64,000 nt of DNA from Acinetobacter sp. SAAs474 (lineage in GTDB: Bacteria; Pseudomonadota; Gammaproteobacteria; Pseudomonadales; Moraxellaceae): positions 124,001 to 188,000 of the forward strand of contig NZ_CP127915.1 of NCBI RefSeq assembly GCF_032823475.1, written 5' to 3'. A program made the translations under genes and the position numbers. Numbering within the stretch: the stretch's first letter is position 1; each line of letters starts with the position of its first letter. This document shows positions 25,985-38,449 of this stretch, in pieces. The notes under the pieces were generated by a model, which was given only the letters and a program-made list of their open reading frames with translations, was not told where the DNA came from and made no database searches.

Positions 25985-26830
25985 TTACATGACAGGATTA
26001 TCTACTGCAAAACTGTGTTGATCTTCTAATCGATAAGCGATTAATTGATTTCCCCATACACAGCCGCCATCCACATTTTGTATGCCATCTGAAATGCGCT
26101 GACCTTGTAATGCTGCCCAATGGCCAAATATAACCTGATGGGTTTGTGCAGCTTGAGATTTAAACTCAAACCACGGTTGAAAACCTTTCGGCATCGGATC
26201 ATCTAGAGCATCTTTAAAACTAAATTCTAAACGCCCTTCAGGATTGATTAAACGCATTCTGGTCAAGTAATTGGTAATACAACGTAAACGCGCATGTCCC
26301 GTTAAATCCTCTGACCATAAACTGGGTTCTTTACCATACATTTCAGCTAAAAATGCATCCAATACCTGAAAATCATCATGGGCAAGAATTGCTTCAACTT
26401 CTTGAGCAAACTCTGCTGTTTGCTGGGCATTCCATATATGAGGAATGCCCGCATGGGTCAAAATCGTTTGCTCGTTAGGAAAAAGACACAAGGGTTGGTG
26501 ACGCAACCAATCAATCAGTTCATCACTATCAATAGCATCAATAACATCACGCGTATTGTCTTGTACTTTGCTTTGTTTAATACCACGTGCACAGGCTAAT
26601 AAGGTTAAATCATGATTCCCCAAAATAGTTGCAGCAGCGCCAGCATCGACCAATTTTTTAATAAAACGTAATGCACCGAGTGAATTTTCGCCACGTGCAA
26701 CCAAATCACCAGCAAACCAAATAAAGTCTTGATCTGGATCAAACTGAATTTTTTTAAGTAGTGCTTTTAATGCTTCAAAACAGCCTTGTACATCACCAAT
26801 AACATAATTATATCGTATCGTACGGGTCAT
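25985..26830 (-). CDS. apaH: Symmetrical diadenosine tetraphosphatase ApaH
   Basis: ApaH splits Ap4A into two ADP. The phosphoesterase motifs are complete: YVIGDVQGCFEAL, WFAGDLVARGENSLGALRF and ILGNHDL, with TILTHAGIPHIW and VIFGHWAALQG later. The start is taken at ATG 26830 (MTRTIRYNYV), five bases beyond the rsmA stop; an upstream in-frame codon would only add residues translated from rsmA DNA. The rsmA-apaH order matches the conserved gammaproteobacterial ksgA-apaH cluster and implies cotranscription. Length from this start is 281 residues, normal for the family. Confidence 0.92.
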   Translation of the reverse strand: MTRTIRYNYVIGDVQGCFEALKALLKKIQFDPDQDFIWFAGDLVARGENSLGALRFIKKLVDAGAAATILGNHDLTLLACARGIKQSKVQDNTRDVIDAIDSDELIDWLRHQPLCLFPNEQTILTHAGIPHIWNAQQTAEFAQEVEAILAHDDFQVLDAFLAEMYGKEPSLWSEDLTGHARLRCITNYLTRMRLINPEGRLEFSFKDALDDPMPKGFQPWFEFKSQAAQTHQVIFGHWAALQGQRISDGIQNVDGGCVWGNQLIAYRLEDQHSFAVDNPVM

Positions 26831-26834
26831 TTCT

Positions 26835-27647
26835 TTATGCCACCATTTGATCTGAGAGTGCAACAAACTGAGCCAGTGTTAATGTTTCTGGGCGAGCCAT
26901 TGGATCAACACCTGCTTTTTCAAAGCCATCCTCAACTAACATGCCTTTTAAACTATTACGTAAAGTTTTACGACGTTGAGTAAACACATGCCCAACCAGA
27001 CGTGCCAATGCTTTTTCATTTTTGGCAACAATCGGTTTTTCTTGATAAGGCTCTAAACGAAAAACTGCAGAAGTGACTTTAGGTGGTGGATTAAAAGAAC
27101 CTGGTGGGACTTCAAATAAAAAAGTTGGTTTACAAAAATATTGGATCATCACCGATAAACGGCCGTATTCTTTGCTATTGGGAGCGGCAGTAATTCGATC
27201 AACAACTTCTTTTTGCAACATAAAATGCATGTCTTTCACCTTATCGCCAAACGCTAAAAGATGAAATAATAATGGTGTCGAAATATTATAGGGTAAGTTA
27301 CCTACGACACGTAATGGACGATCTGGGCTAAATAATTGGGTGAAATCATATTTCAACGCATCTGTTTCAATAATCGTTAAGCGTTCAGGATAAGGAACCC
27401 GATTGGCCAAGCCTGCTGCCAAATCACGGTCCAATTCCAATACCGTTAAGGCATCACACTCTCCAATCAATGGCGCAGTTAATGCTGCTAGACCAGGTCC
27501 AATTTCAACAATATTATCACCTGTACGAGGATTTACTGAACGTACAATTTTTGCAATGACACGTTGGTCATGTAAGAAGTTTTGACCAAACCGTTTCCGT
27601 GTATGATGCCCTTCATCTTTAGGGTTTAAGGCATTAATTTGATACAT
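26835..27647 (-). CDS. rsmA: 16S rRNA dimethyladenosine transferase RsmA (KsgA)
   Basis: RsmA dimethylates two adjacent adenines in the 3'-terminal hairpin of 16S rRNA. The protein shows KRFGQNFLHD, the SAM motif IVEIGPGLAALT, the catalytic VVGNLPYNIST (NLPY) motif, and the C-terminal FTQRRKTLRNSL. The ATG at 27647 (MYQINALNP) is chosen over ATG 27653 because GGA lies at proper distance from it. It follows pdxA and precedes apaH on the same strand, the classical pdxA-ksgA-apaH order. Confidence 0.94.
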   Translation of the reverse strand: MYQINALNPKDEGHHTRKRFGQNFLHDQRVIAKIVRSVNPRTGDNIVEIGPGLAALTAPLIGECDALTVLELDRDLAAGLANRVPYPERLTIIETDALKYDFTQLFSPDRPLRVVGNLPYNISTPLLFHLLAFGDKVKDMHFMLQKEVVDRITAAPNSKEYGRLSVMIQYFCKPTFLFEVPPGSFNPPPKVTSAVFRLEPYQEKPIVAKNEKALARLVGHVFTQRRKTLRNSLKGMLVEDGFEKAGVDPMARPETLTLAQFVALSDQMVA

Positions 27648-27677
27648 AGACATTTCCAACGTGTAAATAAAACAGAA

Positions 27678-28646
27678 TTATTGATGCGCTAAACTGAGCG
27701 CTAAATCGACAGCAACATGTAAGCTTGAACTTTGTGCCAGTCCAGTACCTGCAAGAGACAATGCTGTACCATGATCAACTGAGGTTCGAATAAAGGGTAA
27801 GCCCAAGGTAATATTAATGGCCTCGCCAAAACCTTGTGATTTTAACACAGGTAATCCCTGATCGTGATACATTGCTAATACAGCATCTGCATCTTTTAAA
27901 TGTTCTGGTGTAAATAAGGTATCTGCTGGCAATGCCAAACTGATCGCGATACCTTTATCACGATAACTTTCCAATACCGGATTAATTATTTCAATTTCTT
28001 CCAAACCTAAATACCCGCCTTCACCCGCATGTGGATTTAATCCGCACACTAAAATACGAGGATGTTTGATTTTAAATTTTTGAGTTAAATCATCAATTAA
28101 AATATCAATTACTTGATGCAAACGCTGTGGCGTAATCGCATCAGCAACAGCGCGTAAAGCTAAATGGGTCGTGACCAATGCAACGCGTAAAGTTTTTGTT
28201 GCCAGCATCATGACGACACGTGGCACACCGGCATAGTCTTGGTAATATTCTGTATGCCCACTAAATGCGATACCTGCATCATTAATGACTGATTTTTGTA
28301 CAGGTGCCGTCGCGACACCAACACTGTATCCGCTCATGGCATATTCTGCTGAACGACGTAATTGCTCAATCACATAGTCAGCATTATTTACATTTAATAC
28401 ACCAAGCTGTACATCTTCAGATAAAGGAACATGCTCAACATATAACTGCCCTTTTTTTGCTGGCTCCGTCTGTCCTTTAAATGCAATACAATCAACATGC
28501 ATGTTTAATTGCTGAGCACGTGCTTGTAACATGGTCATATCAGCCAGTACAACGATAGGCCTTTCATCAATACGTTCAGCTAAACTTAAACAAATATCAG
28601 GGCCAATACCTGCAGGTTCGCCACTGGTCACATATAAAGGAAGCAT
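27678..28646 (-). CDS. pdxA: 4-hydroxythreonine-4-phosphate dehydrogenase PdxA
   Basis: PdxA oxidises 4-phosphohydroxy-L-threonine in the DXP-dependent pyridoxal phosphate pathway. The 322-residue protein begins LPLYVTSGEPAGIGPDICL, the family signature. Metal-binding histidines are seen in SGHTEYY, ALVTTHLALR and CGLNPHAGEGG, and MYHDQGLPVLK contains the C-terminal one. It is the first gene of a pdxA-rsmA-apaH cluster with 30 bp between it and rsmA. Confidence 0.94.
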   Translation of the reverse strand: MLPLYVTSGEPAGIGPDICLSLAERIDERPIVVLADMTMLQARAQQLNMHVDCIAFKGQTEPAKKGQLYVEHVPLSEDVQLGVLNVNNADYVIEQLRRSAEYAMSGYSVGVATAPVQKSVINDAGIAFSGHTEYYQDYAGVPRVVMMLATKTLRVALVTTHLALRAVADAITPQRLHQVIDILIDDLTQKFKIKHPRILVCGLNPHAGEGGYLGLEEIEIINPVLESYRDKGIAISLALPADTLFTPEHLKDADAVLAMYHDQGLPVLKSQGFGEAINITLGLPFIRTSVDHGTALSLAGTGLAQSSSLHVAVDLALSLAHQ

Positions 28647-28939
28647 ACTGTCTATCTCATTGATTAGATGGCTTAGTTTATTATATACCTGTTTTTATTA
28701 TTCCGTTTTATATTACAGCTTTAAACCCGTCTAACAATTTCTTCACTGATCTTGACCACTATTCAAGTATCTACTGATTTTTAAATCACCAAAAATCAAC
28801 ATAAAAACAAATAACTCAACATTATACTATTGATAAATATAAATTAAATAGAATTCCACCCAAATACTTTATGCTCAATCATACCGCTTTAGCAAACTTA
28901 GAGTCTTTATCTACCCAGCACAATCGTGTTAATGATACT
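28647..28939. other. Divergent intergenic region between pdxA and rplM
   Basis: About 290 bp without a gene. It must hold the pdxA promoter on the minus strand. I see no other structure; the rplM promoter starts at its right end. Confidence 0.4.
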
Positions 28940-28967
28940 TTGCGCTGAGGGGCTTTTGTTATATAAT
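28940..28967 (+). promoter_or_regulatory. Sigma-70 promoter of rplM-rpsI
   Basis: A perfect -10 TATAAT (28962-28967) lies 16 bp after TTGCGC (28940-28945). Transcription would start near 28974, giving a leader of about 110 nt before rplM. Confidence 0.7.
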
Positions 28968-29036
28968 ATATCGCTTGAAATTTTAATTTTTCATTTGTGA
29001 TTCTTCACGCTTTCGTTTAGAATCTCGTCTCCTTTA

Positions 29037-29062
29037 GTTTGGACAGATTCCATAGTCCAAAC
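29037..29062 (+). promoter_or_regulatory. Leader hairpin before rplM
   Basis: A perfect 8-bp inverted repeat, GTTTGGAC at 29037-29044 with GTCCAAAC at 29055-29062, lies 23 bp before the ATG. In E. coli the rplM-rpsI operon is autoregulated by L13 at its leader, so this stem is a candidate site, which is inference. Confidence 0.5.
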
Positions 29063-29085
29063 CAACTATAATAGGTAGTGGTTTA

Positions 29086-29514
29086 ATGAAAACTCTCAGC
29101 GCTAAGCCAGCTGAAGTTCAACACGACTGGTACGTTGTTGATGCTTCTGGCAAAACTTTAGGTCGCCTTGCGACTGAAATCGCTCGTCGTTTACGCGGTA
29201 AGCATAAAACATCTTATACTCCTCACGTTGACACTGGCGACTATATTGTTGTAATCAATGCTGAAGAAATTCAAGTGACTGGTAAAAAAGCACTTGATAA
29301 AAAATATTATCGCCATACTGGTTTCCCTGGTGGTATTCGCGAAACTAACTTTGAAAAGTTAATCGCGCATAAACCTGAAGCTGTTTTAGAAAAAGCAGTA
29401 AAAGGAATGTTACCAAAAGGTCCTCTTGGTTATGCAATGATCAAAAAAATGAAAGTGTACGCTGGTACTGAGCATCCACATGCTGCTCAACAGCCACAAG
29501 TTTTGGACATCTAA
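29086..29514 (+). CDS. rplM: 50S ribosomal protein L13
   Basis: The 142-residue protein is a full-length L13: [22 protein letters not shown] near the start, [18 protein letters not shown], and [20 protein letters not shown], ending at the HPHAAQQPQ region. L13 binds 23S rRNA early in large-subunit assembly. AGG lies about ten bases before the ATG. It is cotranscribed with rpsI, 12 bp downstream, from a consensus-like promoter. Confidence 0.97.
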   Translation: MKTLSAKPAEVQHDWYVVDASGKTLGRLATEIARRLRGKHKTSYTPHVDTGDYIVVINAEEIQVTGKKALDKKYYRHTGFPGGIRETNFEKLIAHKPEAVLEKAVKGMLPKGPLGYAMIKKMKVYAGTEHPHAAQQPQVLDI

Positions 29515-29526
29515 GGGATACAGCAC

Positions 29527-29913
29527 ATGGCTACTAACTATGGTACAGGTCGCCGTAAGACCGCAACTGCACGTGTTTTCCTATCAGCTGGTACTGGTAA
29601 ACTCGTAATTAACAACCGTACTCTTGAGCAATATTTCGGTCGTGAAACTGCTCGTATGATCGTACGTCAACCACTAGAACTCCTTGAAGCTACTGAGCAG
29701 TATGATCTTTATATCACTGTTGCTGGTGGTGGTATTGGTGGTCAAGCAGGTGCTATCCGTCACGGTATTACTCGTGCATTGATCGCTTCTGACGAAACAT
29801 TAAAACCTGCTCTTCGTCAAGCTGGTTTCGTTACTCGTGATGCTCGTGAAGTTGAACGTAAGAAACTTGGTTTACGTAAAGCACGTAAACGTCCTCAATT
29901 CTCTAAACGTTAA
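29527..29913 (+). CDS. rpsI: 30S ribosomal protein S9
   Basis: The 128-residue S9 shows [15 protein letters not shown] at the start, [20 protein letters not shown] in the middle and the basic tail [13 protein letters not shown], whose terminal Arg reaches the ribosomal P site. It is the second gene of the rplM-rpsI operon and is followed by a strong terminator. Confidence 0.97.
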   Translation: MATNYGTGRRKTATARVFLSAGTGKLVINNRTLEQYFGRETARMIVRQPLELLEATEQYDLYITVAGGGIGGQAGAIRHGITRALIASDETLKPALRQAGFVTRDAREVERKKLGLRKARKRPQFSKR

Positions 29914-29933
29914 TTCGTTTACCGAATTTGGAC

Positions 29934-29963
29934 AAAAAACCCTGGTCTATCCAGGGTTTTTTT
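29934..29963 (+). terminator. Terminator of rplM-rpsI
   Basis: CCCTGG/CCAGGG pairs around a 5-nt loop, extended by an A6 run before and a T7 run after. This is a classic intrinsic terminator directly after rpsI. Confidence 0.9.
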
Positions 29964-30217
29964 ATATTGAACTAAAAATAAAATCTTAAATTACTCAATC
30001 AAATACCTTACATCCTTACACTATACAGTCGCTATTTAAATGCTGATGAAATCGCTATAAAGGATCTATGGCATAAAAGTAGTGTCGCCTTAAAATATCA
30101 ATCGATATCGTTGCAACCAGCTTAGAATCGACCATTGTCTTATTTATACAAACAGATCCGTGATTTTATACGCCATTTTTAGTATCCTATCTTATTCACA
30201 CACTATTGCATTGGAAT

Positions 30218-30868
30218 ATGTCCGTCGAAAGCACTCCAGCTCAGGGAATTACACTTTATAGTCATGTAGATGACTTTCGCTCACATTGGATTCGTTATGT
30301 GCTTGCTGAAAAACAAATTAAATACCATCTTATTCTGGTTGAAGAGGATGATGAAGATTTAGCGAGTCTTAATCCATATAACCGTTTGCCAATGCTAATT
30401 GAAAATGAGCTCAAACTCTTCAACGCTGCTATTATTTCTGAATATTTAGACGATCGCTATCGGCAAAATAAATTGTATGCAGATGCCCCAATGCCTCGCG
30501 CTGATCAACGTCAATATATTTGGCGCTTAGAACAAGACTGGTTTAAACTTGCCGATACAATTTTATGTCACCCAGATACCTTGGACCCTGATGCACAAAA
30601 AAAGGCACAACAGCAACTTAGGGATACGCTTATCTCTTTAACGCCCTTATTTCAACATTTTCCTTATTTTATGTCTGAACAATTTAGCATACTCGATTGT
30701 ATGCTAGCGCCTATTTTTTTAAGATTAAAATCAATGAAAATTAATTTACCTGTACAACATTGTCGCCCTATTATTCTTTACTGCCAAAGAGTTTTTGCCC
30801 GTCCTGCATTTGTAAAATCCTTGACCATGCAGGAAAAAAACCGCTATGGTCAATATATTTCCAATTAA
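30218..30868 (+). CDS. sspA: Stringent starvation protein A
   Basis: SspA binds RNA polymerase with sigma-70 and affects transcription during starvation. The protein of about 216 residues has a glutathione-S-transferase fold without the catalytic Ser/Tyr/Cys: ITLYSHVDDFRSHWIRYVLAEK begins the thioredoxin-like half, and LNPYNRLPMLIENELKLFNA with EYLDDRY follows. The start is taken as ATG 30218 (MSVESTPAQG) from remembered Acinetobacter SspA; an in-frame TTG at 30206 adds four residues and neither has a strong ribosome binding site. sspB follows 12 bp later. Confidence 0.92.
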   Translation: MSVESTPAQGITLYSHVDDFRSHWIRYVLAEKQIKYHLILVEEDDEDLASLNPYNRLPMLIENELKLFNAAIISEYLDDRYRQNKLYADAPMPRADQRQYIWRLEQDWFKLADTILCHPDTLDPDAQKKAQQQLRDTLISLTPLFQHFPYFMSEQFSILDCMLAPIFLRLKSMKINLPVQHCRPIILYCQRVFARPAFVKSLTMQEKNRYGQYISN

Positions 30869-30880
30869 ACGAGTGATATT

Positions 30881-31303
30881 ATGTCAGAACAAAGTTTAAA
30901 ATTAAGTCCTAATCGTCCTTATTTGGCTCGTGCAATTTATGATTGGATTTGTGACAACCAACTTACACCGTATATTATTGTTGATGCAACCCAACCTTAT
31001 ATCAGCGTTCCAGAACAATTTATTCAGGATGGACAAATTACACTAAACATTGCGCCACATGCGGTTAATAACTTTTACATGGATAAACAGGCCATAGCTT
31101 TCGCAGCACGTTTTGCTGGGGTGTCACGTGATATTTACGTTCCTTTTAAAGCATTAATTGGAATTTATGCACGTGAAAATGGAGAAGGACTGTTTTTTAA
31201 TCCAGATGAATATCAAGACTTAGATGATACTGAAACAGAAGCTAGTTCTGAACAGCATCATGAAACGACGAAGAAGAAACCAACGCTCAGACTATTAGAT
31301 TAA
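30881..31303 (+). CDS. sspB: ClpXP adaptor SspB (stringent starvation protein B)
   Basis: SspB delivers ssrA-tagged proteins to ClpXP. The 140-residue protein has the SspB fold pattern: LSPNRPYLARAIYDWICDNQ, TPYIIVDAT, ISVPEQFIQDGQITLNIAPHAV and the substrate-groove strand ARFAGVSRDIYVPFKALIGIYAREN. The acidic, flexible linker (DLDDTETEASSEQ) ends in a basic-hydrophobic tail, KKPTLRLLD, which is the ClpX-binding tail. It is cotranscribed with sspA. Confidence 0.93.
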   Translation: MSEQSLKLSPNRPYLARAIYDWICDNQLTPYIIVDATQPYISVPEQFIQDGQITLNIAPHAVNNFYMDKQAIAFAARFAGVSRDIYVPFKALIGIYARENGEGLFFNPDEYQDLDDTETEASSEQHHETTKKKPTLRLLD

Positions 31304-31320
31304 TATACGGAGTATGTTTA

Positions 31321-31974
31321 ATGGCTTTTGATTTAGTTCACTATTTTAATGATCAAATTATGATTCAAAAGCCAACACTCTTGAATCACTATCCACTTGA
31401 TCAAAAAAACAAATATATTCAAGAAATTAATGCATTATCGCTCGGCAAGCTACTGATACTCTGGCGTGAAAATGATACTGCACTCTATCAAGAAATTCAT
31501 CAATTAGATCATCTCTATATCCAAAATATCTCACGGCATTTAACTACCGCAGGTAGTAATCAATCCACCCTAGCTAAAACTGAATTAGAGCAAGTAATTG
31601 CTGAAATCTTTTCCTTACAGCTTATTGAACTTAAACAACTTGATGAAACAGGTCATTTAGGTAAAAATGGCATCGCAGAGCTCTTGTCTGGTCAAGTAGA
31701 ACATTTGTCTGGTCAAGCTGAAGATTGGGTCTGGATCACGAATCGCCTTGTCGAACTTAAAGGGTCTAAAGCCACTCTCTCAGAAGAGCAATCACTCGCA
31801 AATACAGTACAGGAATTTAATAAGATGATGACACAAGATCAATCTCATATCCAAGCAGCAGAAGATGAAGTCGGCAGCATTAAAGAACCAACATGGGCCA
31901 AAATACTTGAACCTATTGTTGCTTTAGCAATCTTATGGATTCTGATTGATGCGCTGTGCACAGTGCTTGCCTAA
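31321..31974 (+). CDS. Unknown tail-anchored protein downstream of sspAB
   Basis: I do not recognise this family. The 217-residue protein is mostly helical and acidic/Gln-rich, with no signal peptide. A single hydrophobic segment at the very C-terminus (EPIVALAILWILIDALCTVL) suggests a tail anchor in the inner membrane with a cytoplasmic domain. A central repeat-like stretch, LLSGQVEHLSGQAEDWVW, is visible. It starts 17 bp after sspB on the same strand, so it is likely cotranscribed with sspAB, and a terminator follows. Its function cannot be inferred from sequence alone. Confidence 0.7.
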   Translation: MAFDLVHYFNDQIMIQKPTLLNHYPLDQKNKYIQEINALSLGKLLILWRENDTALYQEIHQLDHLYIQNISRHLTTAGSNQSTLAKTELEQVIAEIFSLQLIELKQLDETGHLGKNGIAELLSGQVEHLSGQAEDWVWITNRLVELKGSKATLSEEQSLANTVQEFNKMMTQDQSHIQAAEDEVGSIKEPTWAKILEPIVALAILWILIDALCTVLA

Positions 31975-31982
31975 TTTACGTT

Positions 31983-32006
31983 AAAGCCGCATTTATGCGG
32001 CTTTTT
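31983..32006 (+). terminator. Terminator after the sspAB cluster
   Basis: AAAGCCGCA pairs with TGCGGCTTT around a TTTA loop and is followed by more T. It lies 9 bp after the stop of the tail-anchored protein gene. Confidence 0.9.
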
Positions 32007-32062
32007 CATGTTGTTTTATTGTCTTTCGAAAGACAGCACATCTGGCACATTTACTGGCATGG

Positions 32063-32185
32063 ATGATCAGCACAGATGCAACCCTAGAGCAACTCTTGAT
32101 ACAACCTTTCTACCATCCCACCCTTGAAGAAGGGCTTAGAACAGCCTTAAAACATGCTAGAAGGCAACTTAAAAATAATATTTAA
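32063..32185 (+). CDS. Possible 40-residue small protein
   Basis: An ATG at 32063 opens 40 codons (MISTDATLEQLLIQPFYHP, then TLEEGLRTALKHARRQLKNN) ending in TAA just 2 bp before a terminator stem. The composition is protein-like: two amphipathic helices with an acidic first half and a basic end. It has no clear ribosome binding site. It sits between the sspAB terminator and the rRNA operon, where an independent small gene or sRNA would explain the extra plus-strand terminator. I do not recognise the family. It could also be chance. Confidence 0.45.
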   Translation: MISTDATLEQLLIQPFYHPTLEEGLRTALKHARRQLKNNI

Positions 32186-32187
32186 AG

Positions 32188-32210
32188 AAACCGCCATGCT
32201 GCGGTTTTTT
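32188..32210 (+). terminator. Plus-strand terminator after the small ORF
   Basis: AAACCGC pairs with GCGGTTT around a 6-nt loop and runs into T6. It is separate from the sspAB terminator 180 bp upstream, implying another short transcript. Confidence 0.75.
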
Positions 32211-32222
32211 AAAAATAAAACC

Positions 32223-32259
32223 AAAAAAAAATCCCCCAAGCGACTGCTTGAGGGATTTT
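32223..32259 (-). terminator. rRNA operon terminator
   Basis: An 11-bp stem (32231-32241 with 32246-32256, one G-T pair) has a 4-nt loop and a run of eight T on the minus strand. It lies directly after 5S rRNA. Confidence 0.9.
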
Positions 32260-32269
32260 CGAATAATGA

Positions 32270-32384
32270 GCTGGCGATGACTTACTCTCACATGGCTAAC
32301 GCCACACTACCATCAGCGCGAAGAGGTTTCACTTCTGAGTTCGGGAAGGGATCAGGTGGTTCACTCTTGCTATTGTCGCCAGCA
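32270..32384 (-). rRNA. rrf: 5S ribosomal RNA
   Basis: The minus strand reads GCTGGCGACAATAGCAAGAG at the 5' end and ends with the complementary GTCATCGCCAGC, closing helix I. The internal sequence TGATCCCTTCCCGAACTCAG is the conserved 5S loop. Ends are estimated to within a few bases. It is the last gene of the rRNA operon. Confidence 0.93.
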
Positions 32385-32570
32385 CAACTGTTTATGGATA
32401 CTTGCTTAGACTTACCTATTGCTAAGTTTTCTACCAAATGAGTTATTAACAGAGATTATATCTGAGTTGGATATGATGTTCGATCAGCGATACTAAATCA
32501 AGTATTTTCATCGTTAGATGATGTTTTATGAATCGATTGATGCTTTATATACAACTGTTTGGGTGTTGTA

Positions 32571-35462
<2,892 letters not shown>

Positions 35463-35911
35463 ACAACCCCAAACAGTCGTTTGTTCCTACAAGTAGAACA
35501 ACCAACATTACAGTTTAGAGCTTTGTGAACTTAATCACTATACAGCTTCAATTAGATTCATATACCAAAACGCTTGATTCAGTTTAATCGCTAGTAACTC
35601 ATTTCATTTAACATCAACAATTGCTTGTTAGGTTAACTAAAACGAGTATGAAAAAATTATTTCAACTCAAATATATTCTGTTAATGATTAACTACTGCCT
35701 CGTCAGCACGTAGTAAACTGTGATAAATCACAGAGATTAATAACAATGCATTTTACAATGCTTTATCACTAAGCTCTATAATCTAGCTTTCGTTCGATTA
35801 AAGTCTAAACACTCAGAGTAACGCTAAGCAATTTAGTTCTTAAATCCTGCGCACAGCATAGCTGTTTGCTTAAATTTTAAGGAAAAGCGTTGCTTTTCTT
35901 ATCTTAAAATT
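35463..35911 (-). other. tRNA-Ala to 23S spacer of the rRNA operon
   Basis: The 450-bp transcribed spacer has no gene. Near 23S it carries one arm of the 23S processing stem. Next to tRNA-Ala it carries a long hairpin (35872-35912). Confidence 0.7.
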
Positions 35912-35912
35912 T
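35872..35912 (-). repeat. Nested inverted repeat abutting tRNA-Ala
   Basis: An outer 10-bp perfect stem (35872-35881 with 35903-35912) encloses an inner 7-bp perfect stem (GAAAAGC with GCTTTTC). The outer arm includes the last base of the tRNA CCA end, so it may guide 3' processing of tRNA-Ala. Confidence 0.7.
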
Positions 35913-35987
35913 GGTGGAGACTAGGAGAGTCGAACTCCTGACCTCCTGCGTGCAAAGCAGGCGCTCTACCAACTAAGCTAAGTCCCC
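35912..35987 (-). tRNA. tRNA-Ala (TGC anticodon)
   Basis: The 76-nt gene folds as a cloverleaf: acceptor GGGGACT, D-arm AGCTTAGTTGGTAGAGC, anticodon loop CTTTGCA with anticodon TGC, T-arm AGGAGTTCGACTCTCCT, and an encoded CCA end. It lies in the 16S-23S spacer after tRNA-Ile, as in most gammaproteobacterial rRNA operons. Confidence 0.96.
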
Positions 35988-36110
35988 AGCTTAAGATCTC
36001 AATATATCTTGTTTCTTTTCACTCAGAATCCTTGAACCCATACACTAAGCACTCACTTTCGTTCGTTTGTCTTGCACTTCGCCTTAAAGTAGCACTTTAA
36101 GTCTTGTTCA

Positions 36111-36187
<77 letters not shown>

Positions 36188-36299
36188 TGAGAAAAATCAA
36201 AGCACTGCTTTTTTTGCAAGACAAATAAGCTTCGCTTATGCGTAGTATCTGCTTACAAAGACAAATCAATTACTCTGTTTTATCTTTAAGATATATTGC

Positions 36300-36328
36300 A
36301 TGAAGAACAACTTGTTGTGGATTCTTAC
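36300..36328 (-). repeat. 3' arm of the pre-16S processing stem
   Basis: Read on the plus strand, ATGAAGAACAACTTG at this site is complementary to the rRNA-strand sequence at 38012-38039. Together they bracket 16S and form the RNase III stem that releases pre-16S rRNA. Confidence 0.7.
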
Positions 36329-36346
36329 CAATCGTCAATCTTTCGT

Positions 36347-37886
<1,540 letters not shown>

Positions 37887-37975
37887 AATCATTTTGTAGC
37901 TTTAATCTAAGCTACTAAATCTGGCTCATCAATTTTCTGACAAATTCTCTCAAATAAACTTCGAGTAATTTAAAC

Positions 37976-38011
37976 CAATCAATCAATGATAATATTTCGA
38001 TCAATCAATCA
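37976..38011. repeat. Short (TCAA)n tracts in the rRNA leader
   Basis: Two blocks of TCAA repeats (about 37978-37987 and 38000-38010) flank an AT-rich core. They lie between the processing stem and 16S and may just be spacer sequence. Confidence 0.5.
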
Positions 38012-38039
38012 GTAAAAATCCACACAAGTTGTTCTTCAT
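38012..38039 (-). repeat. 5' arm of the pre-16S processing stem
   Basis: The plus-strand sequence GTAAAAATCCACACAAGTTG is the complement of the segment at 36300-36328 with few mismatches. It lies in the leader between the promoter and 16S. Confidence 0.7.
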
Positions 38040-38090
38040 AATTTCTTAATGATCTTCTTGTTGGTTCGTCACCAGCAAGCTAGGTCGGCT

Positions 38091-38118
38091 ATATTACGCT
38101 CTTCGGTAGAAAAGTCAA
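38091..38118 (-). promoter_or_regulatory. rRNA operon P1 promoter
   Basis: On the minus strand TTGACT (38118-38113) is followed after 16 bp by TAATAT (38096-38091) and then by the GC-rich discriminator AGCCGACC. A near-consensus promoter with a GC-rich discriminator is expected for a stringently controlled rRNA operon. Confidence 0.75.
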
Positions 38119-38449
38119 CTGGTTTTGTTAATTTATTTTCTAACAAATCTAAGTTTAACCTTAAACTCAAAACCCTAATCAGAATCTTAACACTTAAGCA
38201 ACTTATTGATTTATCAGAAGTTTTATTTAACATCACCGCCGATGGATGTGCATTCTACAGTATTTCACATCGAACACAAGCCCTTTTCATAAAAATATTA
38301 TCTAGACGTTCTTTTTTTAATCAAATTCACTTATATTGATGAAATAATATGTTTTTTTGATTTAATTTTTATCAGTGCTATTTACTGCTATTATGTATAT
38401 ATCACTTTCACATCTAATGCTTTAGACCTAAAGTACTGGGATTACATGT

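Larger units (their letters stand above)
37887..38449. other. rRNA operon promoter and leader region
   Basis: About 560 bp without a gene. It contains the rRNA P1 promoter (38091-38118), one arm of the 16S processing stem (38012-38039) and a TCAA-repeat tract (37976-38011). The right part holds the divergent mlaA promoter. The open frame at 38049-38339 overlaps the promoter and is not credible. Confidence 0.7.
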
